Shown one piece after another: positions 33,651 to 36,857 of a stretch of 36,857 bases of DNA. Each line of letters begins with the position of its first letter. Position 1 is the first letter of the stretch. The position numbers were made by a program, and so were the translations under genes. The notes under the pieces were generated by a model. It had not been told where the DNA came from and searched no databases. It worked only from the letters and a program-made list of their open reading frames with translations. Source of the DNA: Deltaproteobacteria bacterium (GTDB lineage: Bacteria > SAR324 > XYD2-FULL-50-16); the NCBI GenBank assembly GCA_018657625.1, contig JABHWU010000105.1:1-36857 (forward strand), written 5' to 3'.

Positions 33651-33662
33651 ATCGTTAACGAT
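33651..33662 (+). promoter_or_regulatory. Palindrome overlapping the hemerythrin-PAS leader
   Basis: ATCGTTAACGAT is a perfect 12-bp palindrome directly before the AAAGGGAG ribosome site of the next gene. Its place suits an operator or a translational control element. No factor can be named. Confidence 0.35.
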
Positions 33663-33676
33663 AAAGGGAGATATTA

Positions 33677-34630
33677 ATGTCTGATAAACAATGGGATGAT
33701 ATACTGGTTAGCGAACATGAAATGATCGAACGAGCGATGGATGTTCTAAAAAAAGAATTGAAAAAAGTTCCAAAAAAACCGTTTAATGGATTTCAGTTAA
33801 AACGGACCCTGGACTTTCTGATGGAATTTGGGGATAAAATCCACAACAAAAAAGAAGAAGATTTCTTGTTTCCCTTGATGATTAAGCGGGGAATTCCGGA
33901 AAATGGACCCATTCGGGTAATGTTGGCTGAACATGAAGCAGAACGGGCGCTACTACAAAAAATGACTGAGGAAGTCGATCAAATTGGATCTGCTTTACCG
34001 GAGGACAAAAACAGCTTTAAACAAAAAGGATTGGATTATCTGTCCATAAGGGCCGAACATATTTGGAAAGAAAACGATGTTTTATATAAAATGGGAGCTA
34101 AAGTACTGTCAGACGATGATAGGGCCGGATTGGTTACCGCATTTGAAAAACTGAATCAGGAACACTATGGTAGCGATGCCAATGAAAAATTCCTGAAAAT
34201 GCTAGTAGAAGTTGAAGATGGTGGAGAAGCCCGAAAAAGCCTGGTTCATAATCTCACTTATGAACAAATCCATGCCATCATGGAATCACTCCCTTTTGAG
34301 GTAACTTTTGTCGATGCTGATGATGTTGTCGCTTATTTTAATCGTCTGGATAAAGAAAAAGTTTTTGTCAGAACCCGATCCGTTATCGGCCGAAAAGTGG
34401 AAAAATGTCATCCTGCTAAAAGCGTTCATATGGTGGAGGAGATTGTCAAAGGATTTAAGGATGGTACTATGAAAAATGCTGACTTTTGGATCGATTATAA
34501 AGACGATAAAATTCTGATTCGATATTTCCCGGTTCACAGCGAAAAAGGTGAGTACATGGGAGTACTCGAGGTTACACAGGAAGTAGCCTGGATCCAGAAA
34601 CTGGAAGGTCAAAAACGTTTATTGGATTAA
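33677..34630 (+). CDS. Hemerythrin - PAS protein (DUF438-like)
   Basis: This 317-residue protein has a hemerythrin/HHE bundle at 1-160 (VSEHEMIERAMDVLKK, KIHNKKEEDFLFPLM, MLAEHEAERALLQK, RAEHIWKENDVLYKMG) supplying the His/Glu diiron ligands. After a helical linker, about 200-310 is a PAS domain (IMESLPFEVTFVDADDVVAY, FNRLDKEKVF, GRKVEKCHP, YKDDKILIRYFPVHSEKGEY). It corresponds to the DUF438/PAS_10 architecture found in anaerobes and ends after the PAS domain without a kinase or output domain. It probably binds oxygen or NO at the diiron site and a second ligand in the PAS pocket. The ATG follows AAAGGGAG. It is a single-gene unit. Confidence 0.93.
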   Translation: MSDKQWDDILVSEHEMIERAMDVLKKELKKVPKKPFNGFQLKRTLDFLMEFGDKIHNKKEEDFLFPLMIKRGIPENGPIRVMLAEHEAERALLQKMTEEVDQIGSALPEDKNSFKQKGLDYLSIRAEHIWKENDVLYKMGAKVLSDDDRAGLVTAFEKLNQEHYGSDANEKFLKMLVEVEDGGEARKSLVHNLTYEQIHAIMESLPFEVTFVDADDVVAYFNRLDKEKVFVRTRSVIGRKVEKCHPAKSVHMVEEIVKGFKDGTMKNADFWIDYKDDKILIRYFPVHSEKGEYMGVLEVTQEVAWIQKLEGQKRLLD

Positions 34631-34788
34631 TCGTACAAATTGAGTTTGGTTTATAGCCAGACTCATAACTCAAATATGCTAACAACACTATTTTTATCGA
34701 TGACAAATTATTGATAATCTTCAGCGATTGAAATTCTTGAATCCCTTTGAGTGCATATATTTCAAATGAGAAATCTATTCAATCAATC

Positions 34789-34882
34789 AAGATTTCTCCT
34801 CGTTCCTCGTCGAAATGACATGGGCAAAGAAACTCGTTGTTTCTTCAGGTAATATGTTCAACCCAATTGCAAACTGCTATAG
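34789..34882. repeat. MITE/REP-like fragment (copy 3)
   Basis: The right part, 34856-34882 (starting GTTCAACCCAATTGCAAACT), is the same inverted end seen at 12428-12450 and 32915-32941. The left part (34789-34820) is the GATTTCTCCTCGTTCCTCGT segment also found near 32731. A clear left inverted end was not found. It lies in the 660-base gap before the acetyltransferase; upstream of it I see nothing. Confidence 0.5.
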
Positions 34883-35024
34883 CTTTTTTATTATATCTAA
34901 AAGCGCCTGTTATCTTATGATTTATGCCCATTTATTTATTAGTTAAGTATCCTGTACCTGAGAACTAAAAACAATCCACTCATTTCCCAATGGGATAAAA
35001 AACGCCATAATAAAGGTACCGCTA

Positions 35025-35110
35025 ATTTCATATTTTCTTGAGTGGTTTATGGGAATATGGTAATCAATTAAAAATATAATTAAAAAATCGCAATATCGCA
35101 ACTACGTCCC
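35025..35110 (+). repeat. Left terminal inverted repeat, 86 bp
   Basis: It begins ATTTCATATTTTCTTGAGTG and ends CGCAACTACGTCCC. Position 35025+k pairs with 36411-k throughout. The outermost 25 and innermost 23 bases are identical in the two arms; mismatches cluster in the middle. Confidence 0.9.
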
Positions 35111-35239
35111 TGTACATTTTGTCACACAAATGATAAAACCTTACACAGCGGGATTAGTTTGCGAAAATGCAAAATAATCTTGCTCACAGCCAATTATTTT
35201 GCCATTATCGAACCTAAACGCCAAATAGACGGTTTATTT

Positions 35240-35265
35240 CAACAAGCGAAGACGACTTCGTGTTG
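35240..35265 (+). promoter_or_regulatory. Hairpin in the acetyltransferase leader
   Basis: CAACA-AG-CGAAG-ACGA-CTTCG-TGTTG forms a ten-pair stem with a two-base bulge and a four-base loop. It ends 23 bases before the ATG, just upstream of the AAAAAAGG ribosome site, and could affect translation or mark the cassette's own end. Confidence 0.45.
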
Positions 35266-35288
35266 GATTGCAAAAAAGGTAAAAACAT

Positions 35289-35756
35289 ATGACTGACATA
35301 ACAATCAAATTCAGAAAAGCAAATATTGACGATGTTTCCTCAATTGTTCAGATGCTTGCCGATGATCCTTTGGGGGCGAAACGAGAAAAATTTGAAGTTC
35401 CACTTCCTGCATCCTATATTGATGCTTTCAATTCTGTTAATGAAGACCCAAACAATGAATTAATCATCGCAGAAACCAACGAAAACGATATTGCTGGTTT
35501 CATGCAGGTAACATTCATTCCATACCTTACTTATCAAGGAAAATGGAGAGCTCTTATCGAAGGAGTCAGAGTTAATAAGAAGAATAGAAGTCAAGGAATT
35601 GGTAAACAATTGTTTCAAAGGGCAATTCAAAGAGCAAAAGATAGAAATTGCCATTTACTTCAATTGACAACAGACAAACAAAGACCTGATGCAATCAAGT
35701 TTTATGAATCTCTTGGTTTTACAGCAAGTCATGAAGGTATGAAATTTCATTTTTAA
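35289..35756 (+). CDS. GNAT-family N-acetyltransferase (cassette gene 1)
   Basis: This 155-residue protein has the complete GNAT fold: IKFRKANIDDVSSIVQMLAD at the N-terminus, IAGFMQVTFIPYLTYQGKWR as the core sheet, and GVRVNKKNRSQGIGKQLFQR as the acetyl-CoA pyrophosphate loop (R/Q-x-x-G-x-G/A). LLQLTTDKQRPDAIKFYESL and GFTASHEGM form the C-terminal end. It transfers an acetyl group from acetyl-CoA to an unknown amine. It lies inside the inverted-repeat element as the first of two passenger genes. The ribosome site AAAAAAGG lies about ten bases before the ATG. Acetyltransferases are frequent cassette cargo. Confidence 0.95.
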   Translation: MTDITIKFRKANIDDVSSIVQMLADDPLGAKREKFEVPLPASYIDAFNSVNEDPNNELIIAETNENDIAGFMQVTFIPYLTYQGKWRALIEGVRVNKKNRSQGIGKQLFQRAIQRAKDRNCHLLQLTTDKQRPDAIKFYESLGFTASHEGMKFHF

Positions 35757-35957
35757 AAATGAAATTGTTTTGATACATACAAAATTACAGTTGCTTATAA
35801 TTTGATGATTGTTCAGAATCCTACAAATGCATTCAGTTGACCGCAACCGACCGCGGTGAAGTAAAGAGATTTTGGCACTTTCATCTTAAATTCAGCATCG
35901 GTGCAGCGGCAACTGGTGCAGCCTTTATGCAAAAAAATAGGAAAAGTGGGAAATAAA

Positions 35958-36275
35958 ATGTCAAAATTACTTATCGCGTTACTAATTGGTATTATTGCCG
36001 GAGCAATTGATGTTGCACCAATGATAATTCAAAAACTTGACAAATACGCAAACATATCTGCTTTCTTCCATTGGGTAGCTCTTGGAATAATCATATCGTA
36101 CGTACAAATGCCAATACCAGCTTATCTAAAAGGAATCGCGGTCTCCTTGTTGGCTGTGTTGCCAATTCTGGTAATTGTCTCAAAAGAAGACAAAAAAGCC
36201 ATAATTCCTATCTTGCTAATGTCTGTAATTCTTGGAGCGGGTGTTGGTATCACCACATCGAAATTTGCAAACTGA
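35958..36275 (+). CDS. Four-helix membrane protein of unknown function (cassette gene 2)
   Basis: This 105-residue protein starts at the ATG at 35958 behind GTGGGAAA; a longer version from 35901 lacks a ribosome site. Four hydrophobic helices are evident: LLIALLIGIIAGAIDVAPMI (with Asp in the first helix), FHWVALGIIISYV, GIAVSLLAVLPILVIV and ILLMSVILGAGVGI. The IIQKLDKYANISAFFHW loop is highly ordered, and I recall closely similar small proteins in unrelated genomes, which suggests horizontal spread. Function is unknown. It ends at TGA. A further 200-base stretch separates it from the acetyltransferase. Confidence 0.85.
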   Translation: MSKLLIALLIGIIAGAIDVAPMIIQKLDKYANISAFFHWVALGIIISYVQMPIPAYLKGIAVSLLAVLPILVIVSKEDKKAIIPILLMSVILGAGVGITTSKFAN

Positions 36276-36325
36276 GAGGTATAACGAGCGGCTGCAGTGG
36301 GACGGCCCCGCACATTTTGTATACT

Positions 36326-36411
36326 GGGACGTAGTTGCGATATTGCGATTCTCCAACTTTATTTTAAATTGATTACCGTATTCCATTAAACCACTCAAGA
36401 AAATATGAAAT
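36326..36411 (-). repeat. Right terminal inverted repeat, 86 bp
   Basis: Read on the minus strand it begins ATTTCATATTTTCTTGAGTG and ends CGCAACTACGTCCC, pairing base for base with the left arm. Outside it, at 36412, the match stops. No clear target duplication flanks the two arms. Confidence 0.9.
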
Positions 36412-36514
36412 GAATGATTTACTAGTCATTTAGAATCAGATAAATTATCTGAACATGAGATCGCCTAAACAGATCAAAATTCATTATCAAATTTTACTTT
36501 GACGAAACTTAGTA

Positions 36515-36692
36515 ATGGAAAAAGCCAGAATACTTATTGTCGAAGATGAAGCTATTATCGAAATGGAAATTGAAAGAAATTTGCATAACTTGAAATACGA
36601 AGTTGATTATTATTGATTCGGGTGAGAAGGTAATAGAAATGGCAGAAATAGATAATCCTTTACAAGCCTTAGTAACTTTTGGACAAACATAA
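36515..36692 (+). pseudogene. Frameshifted N-terminus of a response-regulator receiver domain
   Basis: MEKARILIVEDEAIIEMEIE is the classic first strand and helix of a receiver domain with its acidic pair. The frame stops at TGA 36614-36616. In the +1 frame the sequence resumes as IIDSGEKVIEMAEIDNP, the next part of the same domain, and then degenerates to a stop at 36690-36692. The phosphorylated Asp and the output domain are missing. The remaining bases to the window end hold no gene I can support. Confidence 0.75.
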
Positions 36693-36857
36693 AAAAAGGT
36701 TTGAACTATTAAATTTGATATGTCACATCAAAAAAATAGTTTTTTAGTCTTGCTCACCTGATGCCATGCGTTTGAGAACAACAAATAACAATAGAAAAAC
36801 CAATTTCTGAAAACTGACAAATTATAGTTAAATTGTAAAACTTGGGTAGAAATTAAA

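Larger units (their letters stand above)
35025..36411. mobile_element. Hairpin-type MITE with a two-gene cassette inserted in its loop
   Basis: Arms 35025-35110 and 36326-36411 are inverted repeats of each other (86 bases, no gaps, about nine mismatches). Just inside them the 9-mer ACATTTTGT occurs in direct orientation at 35114-35122 and 36312-36320. Removing one copy and everything between rejoins the arms into a 189-base hairpin element with a small loop. The inserted 1.2-kb unit encodes an acetyltransferase and a four-helix membrane protein and no transposase, so the whole would have to be moved by another element. The origin of the 9-bp duplication is inferred to be the insertion event. 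Confidence 0.85.

Noticed and set aside
35757..35957. Complete attC site between the two cassette genes
   Set aside because: Some inverted segments (CAGTTGACCGC, GCGGCAACTG) exist but the consensus core boxes and arm order are not convincing.
1..36857. tRNA, rRNA or known riboswitch
   Set aside because: No cloverleaf, ribosomal or riboswitch consensus was recognised by eye; tRNAscan and Rfam searches would be decisive.

Overview
The window is AT-rich DNA from a Gram-negative bacterium. It carries an RND efflux pair, an outer-membrane beta-barrel remnant, periplasmic multiheme cytochrome c and proteins with signal peptides. TGA is an ordinary stop here: the rhodanese, TerB-like and four-helix membrane genes all end in TGA. 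The style of DNA polymerase I, the VWA/beta-sandwich/FGE-like surface protein and the iron, hemerythrin and cytochrome genes suggest a sediment or anoxic-zone lineage such as Calditrichota/KSB1 (FCB group) or Desulfobacterota. I cannot place it further without a search.

Layout. Positions 1-2194 (-) hold the 5' two thirds of an insertion sequence whose transposase is split by a -1 frameshift at an A9 run. Positions 2422-7481 hold a fibronectin-III scrap, a 1,163-residue VWA/repeat/FGE-like surface protein and a convergent CsgG/LpoB-like periplasmic protein. Positions 7601-12192 (-) are a compact repair operon, yaaA - exonuclease III - polA. Positions 12838-17992 (+) encode an RND adaptor with a very long hairpin, the RND pump and a scrap of an outer-membrane protein. 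Positions 17989-20291 (-) encode an octaheme cytochrome c of the tetrathionate-reductase family and its cytochrome b561 partner.

Positions 20873-25991 hold a DUF2202 ferritin-like protein, a NrdJ-tail zinc ORF, a sirtuin, a UvrC-like GIY-YIG nuclease, an ACR3/BASS-like transporter and a membrane rhodanese. Positions 26124-31180 hold an M20 peptidase, a methyltransferase, HspQ, a TerB-like protein and a rubrerythrin-rubredoxin-VIT1 fusion. Positions 31522-34630 hold a membrane SH3b/PD-(D/E)XK-like protein and a hemerythrin-PAS protein. Positions 35025-36411 are a hairpin-type mobile element with a two-gene cassette in its loop. A broken response regulator follows.

The most important observation is in the octaheme cytochrome. 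Its reading frame is interrupted by one in-frame TGA (19941-19943, - strand), while all eight CXXCH sites and the Lys-ligand motif are intact. Thirteen nucleotides after the TGA is a perfect 17-nt hairpin whose loop contains GG at the spacing of a bacterial SECIS element. From memory, the family has a cysteine at this position near the lysine-ligated active-site heme. The simplest reading is a selenocysteine-containing octaheme reductase, wired to the quinone pool through cytochrome b561. I know of no described example.

The iron and oxygen genes (DUF2202, rubrerythrin-VIT1, hemerythrin-PAS) and the peroxide-repair operon fit an anaerobe or microaerophile that handles oxidative stress. Several scrambled remnants and at least three related MITE-like repeats show active genome remodelling.
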